The notes under the pieces were generated by a model that was not told where the DNA came from, did not search any database, and worked only from the letters and a program-made list of their open reading frames with translations. The position numbers were made by a program, and so were the translations under genes. A DNA stretch of 14,242 nt from M55B157 sp965657825 (GTDB lineage: Bacteria; Actinomycetota; Actinomycetes; S36-B12), in NCBI GenBank assembly GCA_965657825.1, contig CBFHQG010000054.1, forward strand, positions 1-14,242. The letters run 5' to 3'. Within the stretch, counting starts at the first letter, position 1, and every line of letters starts with the position of its first letter. Shown here piece by piece: positions 6,977 through 14,242 of the stretch.

Positions 6977-8212
6977 ATGACGAAGCGACCCTTGAGCCCG
7001 GAGGCTGCCGCGATAGTGCGCATGTCCCGTTCGGCCCTGTCCCGCCGGCGACTGCTGCAGGCGGCCGGCATCGGTGGCGTCGCAGCGGCCGCAGCGGCCT
7101 GTGGTGCTGGTGGCGGTTCGACCGACCCGACAACCTCGGGCTCCGCGGCTCCCTCGCCCACGGGCCCCGCGGATCTGTCGGACACCGAGAAGGTCGTGCT
7201 GTGGTCCAACTGGGTGGAGTACCTCGACATCGACGAGGACACCGGCGAGTACCCGACGCTGAAGGCGTTCGAGGAGGCCACCGGCCTGTCGGTCAGCTAC
7301 AACGAGGACATCAACGACAACAACGAGTTCTACGCCAAGGTGCGCGCCCAGTTGGAGCAGGGTCAGTCCATCGACCGAGACCTGGTCGTCCTGACCGACT
7401 GGATGGCTGGCCTGTGGATCAACAACGGCTTCGCCCAGAAGCTCGACAAGGCACTCATCCCGAATTCAGCGAACCTCATTCCCCGCCTGCAGAGTGTGTC
7501 CTTCGACAAGCCGCGTGACTACACGCTGCCCTGGCAGGGTGGATTCGCCGGTCTGGGTTACAACATCCCCGGTATCCAGGAGACTTTGGGAGTCGACTCC
7601 CTGACCAGCCTGGACCAGCTGTTCGATCCGGCTCTCAGTGGTCGCATCGCGGTGCTGTCGGAGATGCGCGACACCATGGGCTGCATCATCGCCTGGCAGG
7701 GAAACGACCCGTCGAACTTCACCGACGACCAGTTCCAGCAGGCGATCGCAGGCCTCGCCGCGCAGATCGACAGTGGCCAGATCCGCCAGGTCGCCGGCAA
7801 CGACTACCTCACCGCCCTGGAGACCGGCGATGTGATCGCCGTCATCGGGTGGTCCGGTGACGTGCTCGGCCTCGGCGAGGATTTCGGCTTCAGCCTCCCC
7901 GAGAGCGGCGGCACCCTGTGGACCGACAACATGCTCATCCCCTCCACTGCCACGCACAAGAAGAACGCCGAGCAGGTGATGAACTACTACTACGACCCGG
8001 TGGTGGCAGCGGAGGTCGCCGCCTACATCAACTACCTGTGCCCGGTCAGCGGTGCCAAGGAGGCGATGGAGTCGATCGATCCCGAGCTCGCCTCGAGCCA
8101 GTGGATCTTCCCCACCGATGCCGAGCTGAACGAGGCCTACGTCTTCATGGACCTGACCGTCGAGCAGGACGAGGCCTACCAGCGCGAGTTCCAGCGGGCC
8201 ATCGGCCTGTAG
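6977..8212 (+). CDS. ABC transporter substrate-binding lipoprotein, spermidine/putrescine type (PotD/PotF-like)
   Basis: The 411-residue protein has an N-terminal export signal with a twin-arginine motif (SRRRLL, residues 22-27), an alanine-rich hydrophobic stretch, and a lipobox-like AAAC with lipidation cysteine C42. It is thus probably Tat-exported and membrane-anchored outside the cell. A Gly/Ser/Thr/Pro linker follows to about residue 65. The mature domain starts with the VVLWSNWVEYLDID strand, matching the PotD-type NW-EY opening whose aromatic residues line the polyamine site. It later has a VIGWSGDV segment comparable to the PotF ligand region. It would capture putrescine, spermidine or a related amine and deliver it to the two permeases. 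It begins a four-gene importer with the ATPase 46 bases downstream. The alternative ATG at 6968 would add three residues. Ligand specificity is inference. Confidence 0.93.
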   Translation: MTKRPLSPEAAAIVRMSRSALSRRRLLQAAGIGGVAAAAAACGAGGGSTDPTTSGSAAPSPTGPADLSDTEKVVLWSNWVEYLDIDEDTGEYPTLKAFEEATGLSVSYNEDINDNNEFYAKVRAQLEQGQSIDRDLVVLTDWMAGLWINNGFAQKLDKALIPNSANLIPRLQSVSFDKPRDYTLPWQGGFAGLGYNIPGIQETLGVDSLTSLDQLFDPALSGRIAVLSEMRDTMGCIIAWQGNDPSNFTDDQFQQAIAGLAAQIDSGQIRQVAGNDYLTALETGDVIAVIGWSGDVLGLGEDFGFSLPESGGTLWTDNMLIPSTATHKKNAEQVMNYYYDPVVAAEVAAYINYLCPVSGAKEAMESIDPELASSQWIFPTDAELNEAYVFMDLTVEQDEAYQREFQRAIGL

Positions 8213-8244
8213 CGGTAGCAGGTTCCACGACACGAGATTCCGAT

Positions 8245-8252
8245 AAAGGAGG
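8245..8252 (+). promoter_or_regulatory. Near-ideal ribosome binding site for the transporter ATPase
   Basis: AAAGGAGG lies six bases before GTG 8259. It is the strongest Shine-Dalgarno sequence in the window and selects this GTG over later in-frame starts. Confidence 0.8.
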
Positions 8253-8258
8253 TCGTAG

Positions 8259-9395
8259 GTGAGCGCTTCGCCGGGCGAAGCCACCCGGGCACCGCGGGTG
8301 AGCGGCTTCGAGGTCGAGGACCTGCACCTGGTGAATCTCACCAAGTCCTTCGGCGACTTCGTGGCGGTCGATGACCTCACCCTGACGATCCCGGCCGGTT
8401 CGTTCTTCGCCCTGCTGGGGCCCTCAGGGTGCGGCAAGACCACGACACTGCGCATGGTAGCCGGGCTGGAAGACCCCACCAGTGGGCAGATCCTGCTGGG
8501 GGAGAAGGACCTCACGCGATTGAAGGCCTATCAGCGGCCGGTCAACACTGTGTTCCAGTCCTATGCGCTCTTCCCGCATCTGGATGTCTTCGAGAACGTT
8601 GCCTTCGGCCTGCGACGCCGGGGCATCAAGGATGTCTCCGGGGCTGTCACCGCCATGCTCGACCTGGTCGAGCTCGGCCCGCTGGCTCGACGTAAGCCCG
8701 CGCAGCTATCGGGTGGCCAGCAGCAGCGAGTCGCGGTGGCGCGCGCGCTGATCAATCACCCCGGGGTGCTGCTCCTCGATGAACCCCTCGGTGCTCTCGA
8801 CTTGAAACTGCGGCGCGCGATGCAGATCGAGTTGAAGCGGATCCAGACCGAGGTCGGAACCAGCTTCGTGCACGTCACCCACGACCAGGAGGAGGCCATG
8901 ACGATGGCCGATACCGTCGCGGTGATGAATAACGGGCGCATCGAGCAGATGGGGGCACCGGTCGAGATCTATGACCTGCCGCGCACTCGCTTCGTGGCGA
9001 CCTTCCTCGGGCAGTCCAATGATGTCGCCGGCCGAGTGTCTTCCTCAGCCGGCGATGACCTGGTGGTCGAAGCATCCGGAGTCCGGTTGGTCGTGCCCCG
9101 CTCCCGATCGGTCGTGGCCGATGGTGACCTCGTGATCGGGGTGCGCCCGGAGAAGCTGTCCATCTCCTCGGCGGCCAGCGAGGGCGTACACGGTGCAAAT
9201 GTTCTGCCCGCCACCGTCACCGACACTTCCTTCACCGGTGTCTCCACCCAGTACCTGGTGCGGACCGCCTGGGGTGGAGAGTGGATGGTCTTCGAGCAGA
9301 ACCGTTCGCTGGGTGCGTCATTCCGACCCGGTGACGAGGTCCTGGTGCACTGGAACCCCGAGCACACGTTCGGCCTCGCGCCTGAAGCGGTGTAG
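8259..9395 (+). CDS. potA: ABC transporter ATP-binding protein, polyamine type (PotA-like)
   Basis: This 378-residue protein contains a complete nucleotide-binding domain: Walker A GPSGCGKT at 54-61, Q-loop Q100, signature LSGGQ at 150-154, Walker B VLLLDEP at 170-176, D-loop GALD, and switch histidine H208 in VTHDQEEAM. A C-terminal TOBE-type regulatory domain fills about residues 245-375, including IGVRPEKLSI. That layout is typical of importers of the spermidine/putrescine class (PotA), which power uptake as dimers on the cytoplasmic side. The first 24 residues before the VNLTKSFG opening are a short extension. The gene sits between the binding protein and the permeases, three bases from the first permease. 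Symbol is by family resemblance and synteny; substrate is inferred. Confidence 0.93.
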   Translation: MSASPGEATRAPRVSGFEVEDLHLVNLTKSFGDFVAVDDLTLTIPAGSFFALLGPSGCGKTTTLRMVAGLEDPTSGQILLGEKDLTRLKAYQRPVNTVFQSYALFPHLDVFENVAFGLRRRGIKDVSGAVTAMLDLVELGPLARRKPAQLSGGQQQRVAVARALINHPGVLLLDEPLGALDLKLRRAMQIELKRIQTEVGTSFVHVTHDQEEAMTMADTVAVMNNGRIEQMGAPVEIYDLPRTRFVATFLGQSNDVAGRVSSSAGDDLVVEASGVRLVVPRSRSVVADGDLVIGVRPEKLSISSAASEGVHGANVLPATVTDTSFTGVSTQYLVRTAWGGEWMVFEQNRSLGASFRPGDEVLVHWNPEHTFGLAPEAV

Positions 9396-9398
9396 CCG

Positions 9399-10292
9399 GT
9401 GCCCGCCATCGTCCCGACGACCACCACGGCGTCGCCTCCGGCATCCACCCAGCGTCGCTCCCGGACCGCGTACTTCCTGCTCCTCCCCGGGCTGGGCTGG
9501 CTGGGAGTGTTCTTCGTCATCCCCATCGCGACCTTGTTCTTCACCAGTCTCCAAGCACCGGTCGAAGGACGTTCGGGGGTGTATCAGGCGGCTTTCGAGA
9601 TCAGCAACTACGCCCAGGCCATCGGCGACTACTGGCCGCAGTTCGTGCGCTCGTTCGCCTACGCGGGAATCGCCACGATCCTGGCCCTGATCATCGCCTA
9701 TCCGCTCGCGTATTTCATCGCCTTCAAGGCCGGGCGTTGGCGTGCGATCATGCTGGTTCTGGTCGTCGCACCGTTCTTCGCGTCGTTCCTGCTTCGCACC
9801 TACGCCTGGCGCACGATCCTGGCCGACGAGGGCATCATCACCACGACGCTCAACTCACTGCATCTGCTGCCCGACGGTCGCATCCTCAACACCTCGATCG
9901 CCGTGGTCCTCGGCCTGACCTACAACTTCCTGCCGTTCATGATCCTGCCGCTGTACGCGTCTTTGGAGAAGATTGATCCGCGCTTGATCGAGGCGGCGAA
10001 TGATCTCTACGCCCGACCGTTCACCGGTTTCCGCAAGGTCGTCTTCCCCCTCAGCCTGCCCGGGGTCGTCGCCGGAACCCTGCTCACGTTCATTCCAGCA
10101 GCAGGTGACTTCATCAATGCACGACTACTGGGGGCACCCGGCGACAGCATGGTGGGTACCGCCATCCAGGTGAACTTCCTGCAGTTCCGTGACTATCCGA
10201 TCGCCAGTGCGCTGTCATTCATCCTGATGGCGTTCATCCTCGTCGTCGTCTTCACCTACATCAGACGCGCGGGCACGGAGGATCTCGTCTGA
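9399..10292 (+). CDS. potB: ABC transporter permease, polyamine type (PotB-like)
   Basis: The 297-residue membrane protein starts at GTG 9399, three bases after the ATPase stop, with only a weak ribosome site, so coupling is likely. Six hydrophobic segments can be seen: about residues 25-50, 82-108, 115-138, 168-190, 222-244 and 265-288. The cytoplasmic EAA loop that docks on the ATPase lies at about 198-226 (EAANDLYARPFTGFRKVVFP). The PotB subfamily also has the FLLRTYAWRTIL segment after the third helix. With the next permease it forms the transmembrane channel for the amine. The gene ends in TGATG, overlapping the next start by one base. Confidence 0.92.
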   Translation: MPAIVPTTTTASPPASTQRRSRTAYFLLLPGLGWLGVFFVIPIATLFFTSLQAPVEGRSGVYQAAFEISNYAQAIGDYWPQFVRSFAYAGIATILALIIAYPLAYFIAFKAGRWRAIMLVLVVAPFFASFLLRTYAWRTILADEGIITTTLNSLHLLPDGRILNTSIAVVLGLTYNFLPFMILPLYASLEKIDPRLIEAANDLYARPFTGFRKVVFPLSLPGVVAGTLLTFIPAAGDFINARLLGAPGDSMVGTAIQVNFLQFRDYPIASALSFILMAFILVVVFTYIRRAGTEDLV

Positions 10293-11107
10293 TGAGATGG
10301 TTGCGGCGCAACATCATCGGGATCATCGCAGTCCTTGTGCTGGTCTACCTGTTCGTACCCATCGCCGTCGTGGGTGTGTTGAGTTTCAACAAGCCGGAGG
10401 GCAAGTACAACATCACGTTCAATGAGTTCTCCCTCGATGCCTGGGCCAACATGTGCGGTGTCCCCGGTGTCTGCTCATCCTTCGCGCTCAGTATTCAGAT
10501 CGGCCTCCTTGCCACCGGTATAGCGACGATCTTCGGCACCATGATCGCCTTCGCGCTCGTGCGCTATCGGTTCCGTGGCCGCGACTCGACCAACCTGCTC
10601 ATCTTCCTGCCGATGGCGACGCCGGAGGTCGTCCTCGGCTCCAGCCTGCTGGCGCTGTTCTTGAACCTCGCCTTCCCGCTGGGCTTCTGGACAGTGACGA
10701 TCGCGCACATCATGTTCATCATCAGTTTCATCGTCGTGGCGGTGAAGGCGCGACTGCAGGGAATGGACCCTCGATTGGAGGAGGCTGCTCGCGACCTCTA
10801 CGCCAATCCACGGGCGACCTTCCGTCACGTCACCTTCCCCCTGGTGCTCCCCGGCATCCTGGGGGCGGCGCTGCTCGGTTTCGCCCTGAGCTTCGATGAC
10901 TTCATCATCACCTTCTTCAACGCCGGCACCCTGGTCACCTTCCCGGTCTACATCTGGGGTGCCGCCCAGCGAGGTATCCCTGTTCAGGTCTACGCACTCG
11001 CGACACTGGTGTTCTTCGTCTCGCTCGTGCTCGTCTTGGTCATCCAGGGTGTCAATGCCCGTCGACGTCGTCGACTCGAGGCCGCCGTCGCCTCCGCGAC
11101 CTCGTAG
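10292..11107 (+). CDS. potC: ABC transporter permease, polyamine type (PotC-like)
   Basis: This 271-residue inner-membrane permease is translated from an ATG overlapping the previous stop. Hydrophobic segments lie at about residues 8-33, 65-90, 102-127, 130-150, 188-210 and 233-257. The EAA loop at about 166-194 reads EEAARDLYANPRATFRHVTF. The downstream LSFDDFIITFFNAG segment is a hallmark of PotC and PotI permeases. It pairs with the preceding permease and the ATPase to complete the importer. The C-terminus is short and arginine-rich (NARRRRRLE), as expected for a cytoplasmic end. The amine oxidase gene follows after 12 bases, so it is likely on the same transcript. Confidence 0.92.
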   Translation: MRWLRRNIIGIIAVLVLVYLFVPIAVVGVLSFNKPEGKYNITFNEFSLDAWANMCGVPGVCSSFALSIQIGLLATGIATIFGTMIAFALVRYRFRGRDSTNLLIFLPMATPEVVLGSSLLALFLNLAFPLGFWTVTIAHIMFIISFIVVAVKARLQGMDPRLEEAARDLYANPRATFRHVTFPLVLPGILGAALLGFALSFDDFIITFFNAGTLVTFPVYIWGAAQRGIPVQVYALATLVFFVSLVLVLVIQGVNARRRRRLEAAVASATS

Positions 11108-11119
11108 CCGGGAGGACTG

Positions 11120-12532
11120 ATGCCTTTCTCCACGACGGTCTCCGACCCCGCACGCGCCTCCATCGCCGATGTGATCCATCAGCCCTATTGGCTGGATACC
11201 CCCGCACGGCCGGAGGCTCGAGCCGCCCTCGACCGCCCGATCACCGCAGATCTGCTCATCGTCGGTGCTGGCTTCAGTGGTCTGTGGACCGCATACGAGG
11301 CCTCTCGGCGGTATCCGGATCTGCAGATCGTGCTCGTCGACGGAGGACGCATCGGTCATGCCGCGTCCGGGCGCAACGGTGGCTTCGTTGCTGCGTCGCT
11401 CACCCATGGGATCGCCAATGGGATGTCTCGATGGCCCGATGAGATGCCCGAACTCGAGCGTCTCGGTCGAGCCAATCTCGACCAGATCGCCCGGACGGTC
11501 GAGGAGGAGTCGATCGAATGCGACTTCATTCGCAGTGGTGAGGTCGCCGTCGCCGTCGAGCCGTATCAGGTCGACGATCTCGCCGAGTACGCCCGGATGG
11601 GCAGCGAGTTGGGGGTGGACCTTCGATTCCTGACGGCCACCGAGGTTCGCCAGCGATTGAACTCGCCCACCTTCCTCGCCGGCGTCGTCGACGTGCACGG
11701 CGTGGCGATGGTCGATCCCGCCCGGCTGGCCTGGGGTCTGGCGGCGGCCTGCGAGCGACGCGGAGTGCAGATCTTCGAGAACACCCCCGTTCGATCCCTG
11801 GGCCGGATCGGTGCAGGCGTGCTCGCCGGCACCGATCATGGTCGCGTTCGTGCCGGGCGCGTGGCGTTGGCGACAAGCGCCTACCCACCGCTGCTCTCTC
11901 GGCTCGGTCACTACCTGGTCCCCGTCTACGACTCGGTCTTGATGACCGAACCCCTCTCTGCTGCACAGCGGGATGCCATCGGGTGGCAGGGTCGCGAAGG
12001 TTTCGCTGATTCGGGCAATCAGTTCCACTACTACCGGATCACCGAGGATGGTCGGATCCTGTGGGGCGGATACGACGCGTCCTACTACGGCGACATGGGC
12101 CCGCACCGGGAGAACAATCCGGCGTCCTTCGGTCGTCTTGCCGAGCACTTCGCGGACACCTTCCCCTCGTTGGAAGGCATCCGTTTCACCCACGCATGGG
12201 CCGGCGCCATCGACACCTGCTCGCGGTTCAGTGCTTTCTGGGGGACGGCGATGGGGGATCGAGTGGCCTACTCGGTCGGATTCACCGGCCTGGGTGTGGG
12301 TGCCTCTCGTTTCGGTGCGCAGGTGATGCTCGACCTGCTGTGGGGGGAATCCACCGAGCGCACCCGCCTGGAGATGGTGCGCACCAAGCCGATCCCCTTC
12401 CCTCCCCGCCCTCTGCGCGATGCCGCGATCGGGGTCACGCGATGGTCGATCAACAGGGCCGATGAGAACGCCGGTCGCCGCAACCTGTGGCTGCGCACCC
12501 TCGACCGCATCGGGTTAGGTTTCGACAGCTAG
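11120..12532 (+). CDS. FAD-dependent amine oxidoreductase (DAO family, gamma-glutamylputrescine oxidase-like)
   Basis: The full-length 470-residue enzyme starts at an ATG four bases after GGGAGG. The FAD Rossmann motif GAGFSG is at 49-54, acidic D74 ends the second strand, ASGRNGG is at 82-88, and the C-terminal FAD-contact block GFTGLGVGASR is at 387-397. This is the PuuB/DadA-like layout, with oxidation of a primary or secondary amine by FAD and O2. It belongs to the same family as the oxidase at the left edge (shared GLWTAY and ASGRNGG), but the rest is clearly diverged, so it is a paralogue rather than a recent copy. It lies directly downstream of the importer genes, which suggests it acts on the imported compound. 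No glutamylputrescine synthetase is nearby, so a glutamylated substrate should not be assumed. Confidence 0.92.
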   Translation: MPFSTTVSDPARASIADVIHQPYWLDTPARPEARAALDRPITADLLIVGAGFSGLWTAYEASRRYPDLQIVLVDGGRIGHAASGRNGGFVAASLTHGIANGMSRWPDEMPELERLGRANLDQIARTVEEESIECDFIRSGEVAVAVEPYQVDDLAEYARMGSELGVDLRFLTATEVRQRLNSPTFLAGVVDVHGVAMVDPARLAWGLAAACERRGVQIFENTPVRSLGRIGAGVLAGTDHGRVRAGRVALATSAYPPLLSRLGHYLVPVYDSVLMTEPLSAAQRDAIGWQGREGFADSGNQFHYYRITEDGRILWGGYDASYYGDMGPHRENNPASFGRLAEHFADTFPSLEGIRFTHAWAGAIDTCSRFSAFWGTAMGDRVAYSVGFTGLGVGASRFGAQVMLDLLWGESTERTRLEMVRTKPIPFPPRPLRDAAIGVTRWSINRADENAGRRNLWLRTLDRIGLGFDS

Positions 12533-12542
12533 GTCGGCAATC

Positions 12543-12550
12543 GAGGAAGG
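12543..12550 (+). promoter_or_regulatory. Ribosome binding site for the saccharopine dehydrogenase-like gene
   Basis: GAGGAAGG lies eight bases before ATG 12559. Four in-frame start codons follow each other here (GTG 12556, ATG 12559, GTG 12562, ATG 12565), so the start is uncertain by up to three residues. Confidence 0.6.
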
Positions 12551-12558
12551 ATCACGTG

Positions 12559-13773
12559 ATGGTGATGCGCGTGCTTGCGGTCGGCTCTGGTGGGGTGGGC
12601 ACCTCCGCCGCCCTGATCGCTGCTCGACGAGACTTCTTCGAAGCCTGGGTGTGCGCCGACTACGACAGGGATCGAGCCCGCCGGGTCGTCGACCGGGTGG
12701 GTGATTCCCGGTTCACAGCCGCACAGGTGGATGCCTCCGATGCGGCAGCCGTGGCCGAATTATGCCGGGCTCATCGCATCACCCACGTGCTCAATGTCGT
12801 GGACCCGCGCTTCGTCATGCCGATCTTCACCGGTGCTCTCACCGCCGGGTGCGATTACCTCGACACAGCCATGAGCCTGTCGCGGCCGCATCAGCAGCGA
12901 CCACACGAGGAGACCTTCGTCAAGCTCGGCGATGAGCAGTTCGACGCCGCCCCGCAGTGGGAAGCCGCTGAGCGACTGGCGCTGTGCGGAATCGGAGTCG
13001 AACCTGGCCTCGCCGACGTGTTCGCCCGCTACGCCGCCGACCATCTGTTCACAACGATCGACGAGATCGGGGTACGCGATGGTGCGAACCTCGTCGTCAG
13101 CGGGTACGACTTCGCTCCGAGCTTCTCCATCTGGACCACGATCGAGGAGTGCCTCAATCCGCCGGTGATCTGGCAGAAGGATCGAGGGTGGTACACCACC
13201 GAGCCGTTCAGTGAGCCCGAAGTGTTCGACTTCCCCGAAGGCATCGGACCGGTGGAGTGTGTGAATGTCGAACACGAGGAGGTCCTGCTCGTGCCGCGGT
13301 GGATCGACTGCAACAGGGTGACGTTCAAGTACGGCCTGGGTGAGGAGTTCATCGAGGTGCTGCGCACGTTGCACAAGCTCGGCCTCGATCGCACGGAACC
13401 GGTGGAGGTGCGCGGTGGGCACGTCAGCCCACGCGACGTGGTGGCCGCGTGCCTGCCGGATCCAGCCACCCTGGGGGATCGGATGAGCGGATTGACCTGC
13501 GCGGGCACCTGGGTCACCGGGACCGGGTTGGATGGCCAGCCTCGCGAGGTGTACCTGTACCACGTGGCCGATAACGAGTGGACGATGCGCGAGTACGGAA
13601 CCCAGGCGGTGGTCTGGCAGACCGCGATGAACCCGGTCATCGCATTGGAACTGCTGGCCTCAGGCAGTTGGCAGGGGGCCGGGGTGAAAGGGCCGGAGGC
13701 CTTCGATGCGGTGCCCTTCTTGGATCTGCTCACCGAGGGTTACGGGCAGACCTGGTCGGTCCGCGAACGCTGA
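12559..13773 (+). CDS. Saccharopine dehydrogenase-like NAD(P)-dependent oxidoreductase
   Basis: From ATG 12559 the protein has 404 residues. A frame extending back to 12487 would overlap the oxidase gene and lacks a ribosome site. The N-terminus is a Rossmann fold with GSGGVG at 9-14 and acidic D34 after the second strand. The middle contains GVEPGLADVFARYAADHLF at 146-164 and GYDFAPSFSIWTT at 182-194, which place it in the saccharopine dehydrogenase / carboxynorspermidine synthase superfamily. Those enzymes reductively join, or oxidatively split, an amine and an alpha-oxo or semialdehyde acid. In a polyamine locus it could cleave or form a carboxyalkyl-polyamine or another secondary amine. 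This is inference from context. The gene follows the amine oxidase after 26 bases and closes the plus-strand arm. Confidence 0.85.
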   Translation: MVMRVLAVGSGGVGTSAALIAARRDFFEAWVCADYDRDRARRVVDRVGDSRFTAAQVDASDAAAVAELCRAHRITHVLNVVDPRFVMPIFTGALTAGCDYLDTAMSLSRPHQQRPHEETFVKLGDEQFDAAPQWEAAERLALCGIGVEPGLADVFARYAADHLFTTIDEIGVRDGANLVVSGYDFAPSFSIWTTIEECLNPPVIWQKDRGWYTTEPFSEPEVFDFPEGIGPVECVNVEHEEVLLVPRWIDCNRVTFKYGLGEEFIEVLRTLHKLGLDRTEPVEVRGGHVSPRDVVAACLPDPATLGDRMSGLTCAGTWVTGTGLDGQPREVYLYHVADNEWTMREYGTQAVVWQTAMNPVIALELLASGSWQGAGVKGPEAFDAVPFLDLLTEGYGQTWSVRER

Positions 13774-13795
13774 CGTGATCGGGAAGTCAGGCGTT
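13766..13795. terminator. Stem-loop at the convergent gene ends
   Basis: AACGCTGAC (13766-13774) can pair with GTCAGgCGTT (13786-13795), leaving one bulged G and an 11-base loop. It spans the stop codons of both convergent genes, which are 13 bases apart. There is no T-run on either side, so it is not a classical intrinsic terminator. It may still end or protect both transcripts. Confidence 0.3.
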
Positions 13796-14242
13796 GAGGG
13801 TGCCGCGGGCGACGCTGATCGCACTGTGGGTCGGGTCGCCGTCGAACTCCTCGGCGGACACGTCGACCACGGTGAACCGATCCAGTGCGATGCCCGGAGG
13901 CAGGGGTAGCGTGCTGCGTTCACCGGGGCCCACGGCGCCGAGAGACACCATCGCGGAGGAATCCTCGGTGAGCAGCCAGACCTCGTAGTAGCCCTCCGTC
14001 GCCGGCAGGCCTGCCAGATCGATGCTGACGATGTCGCCGGATTCGGAAGATTGCACCCGGGCATCGCCGGATGCGTTGTACCCGGGCAGCGGAGCAAGTG
14101 TGGCCTGGGCGAGGACGACTGGTTCTGGAACGGTGCGCTGGACGATGGCTGCACCGGCGACACCGCCGAGCACGACACCGACGGCGGCGGCCAAGGCGAT
14201 CCACGGGGCCCGGCGCTGACGGATCGGGATCACCACCCCCGA
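13787..14242 (-). CDS. Anti-sigma factor, RskA-like C-terminal domain (5' end outside window)
   Basis: The frame is open to the right edge, giving 151 visible residues. A GTG at 14236 lies in frame, but the reading frame continues beyond it. The visible part begins with a basic stretch (IPIRQRRAP), a single transmembrane helix of about 23 residues (IALAAAVGVVLGGVAGAAIV), and an extracytoplasmic beta-rich domain. GYYEVWLL and LPLPPGIALDRFTVVDVS are typical of anti-sigma-K factor RskA C-terminal domains. In the family a cytoplasmic N-terminal zinc-finger-like or helical domain binds an ECF sigma factor, and that part and the sigma gene would lie to the right. It converges on the saccharopine dehydrogenase-like gene and is probably not part of the amine locus. 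The family is supported; the partner is unseen. Confidence 0.8.
   Translation of the reverse strand, partial: SGVVIPIRQRRAPWIALAAAVGVVLGGVAGAAIVQRTVPEPVVLAQATLAPLPGYNASGDARVQSSESGDIVSIDLAGLPATEGYYEVWLLTEDSSAMVSLGAVGPGERSTLPLPPGIALDRFTVVDVSAEEFDGDPTHSAISVARGTLNA

Noticed and set aside
10475..12193. Long minus-strand open frame (572 codons) opposite the permease and amine oxidase genes
   Set aside because: Low-complexity, charged translation with no recognisable motif. The plus strand carries clear permease and FAD-oxidase sequences.

Overview
The window comes from a high-GC Gram-positive bacterium, most likely an actinomycete. By eye, codon third positions are strongly G/C, GTG starts are common, neighbouring genes overlap by ATGA/GTGA, and the transporter's binding protein has a Tat-type lipoprotein signal. 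I cannot name a genus.

The window is one dense amine (polyamine) uptake and catabolism locus built around a divergent regulatory gap at about 3720-3879. Reading left from the gap (minus strand) are an Lrp/AsnC-type regulator, a class III PLP aminotransferase of the putrescine/omega-amino acid type, a small pyridoxamine-phosphate-oxidase-fold flavoprotein, and an FAD-dependent amine oxidase cut off by the left edge. The last three are joined by 4-bp stop/start overlaps. Reading right (plus strand) are two tandem aldehyde dehydrogenases of the 4-aminobutyraldehyde dehydrogenase type, then a complete spermidine/putrescine-type ABC importer (binding lipoprotein, ATPase, two permeases), a second FAD-dependent amine oxidase, and a saccharopine-dehydrogenase-like NAD(P) enzyme. 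The right edge holds the 3' part of a convergent minus-strand gene with an RskA-like anti-sigma C-terminal domain, apparently unrelated to the locus.

A workable reading is as follows. The ABC importer brings in a di- or polyamine. The aminotransferase and/or the FAD oxidases convert terminal or secondary amine groups to aldehydes. The aldehyde dehydrogenases oxidise these to amino acids such as 4-aminobutyrate. The Lrp-type protein senses a substrate or product and controls both arms. No gamma-glutamylputrescine synthetase or hydrolase lies in the window, so the classical glutamylated (Puu) route is not complete here. The roles of the saccharopine-dehydrogenase-like enzyme and the small flavoprotein are the least explained parts.

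No tRNA, rRNA, CRISPR array, insertion sequence or phage gene was seen. No gene-free stretch exceeds 300 bases. The longest gaps are 3720-3879 (regulatory) and 6835-6976 (leader of the transporter operon).
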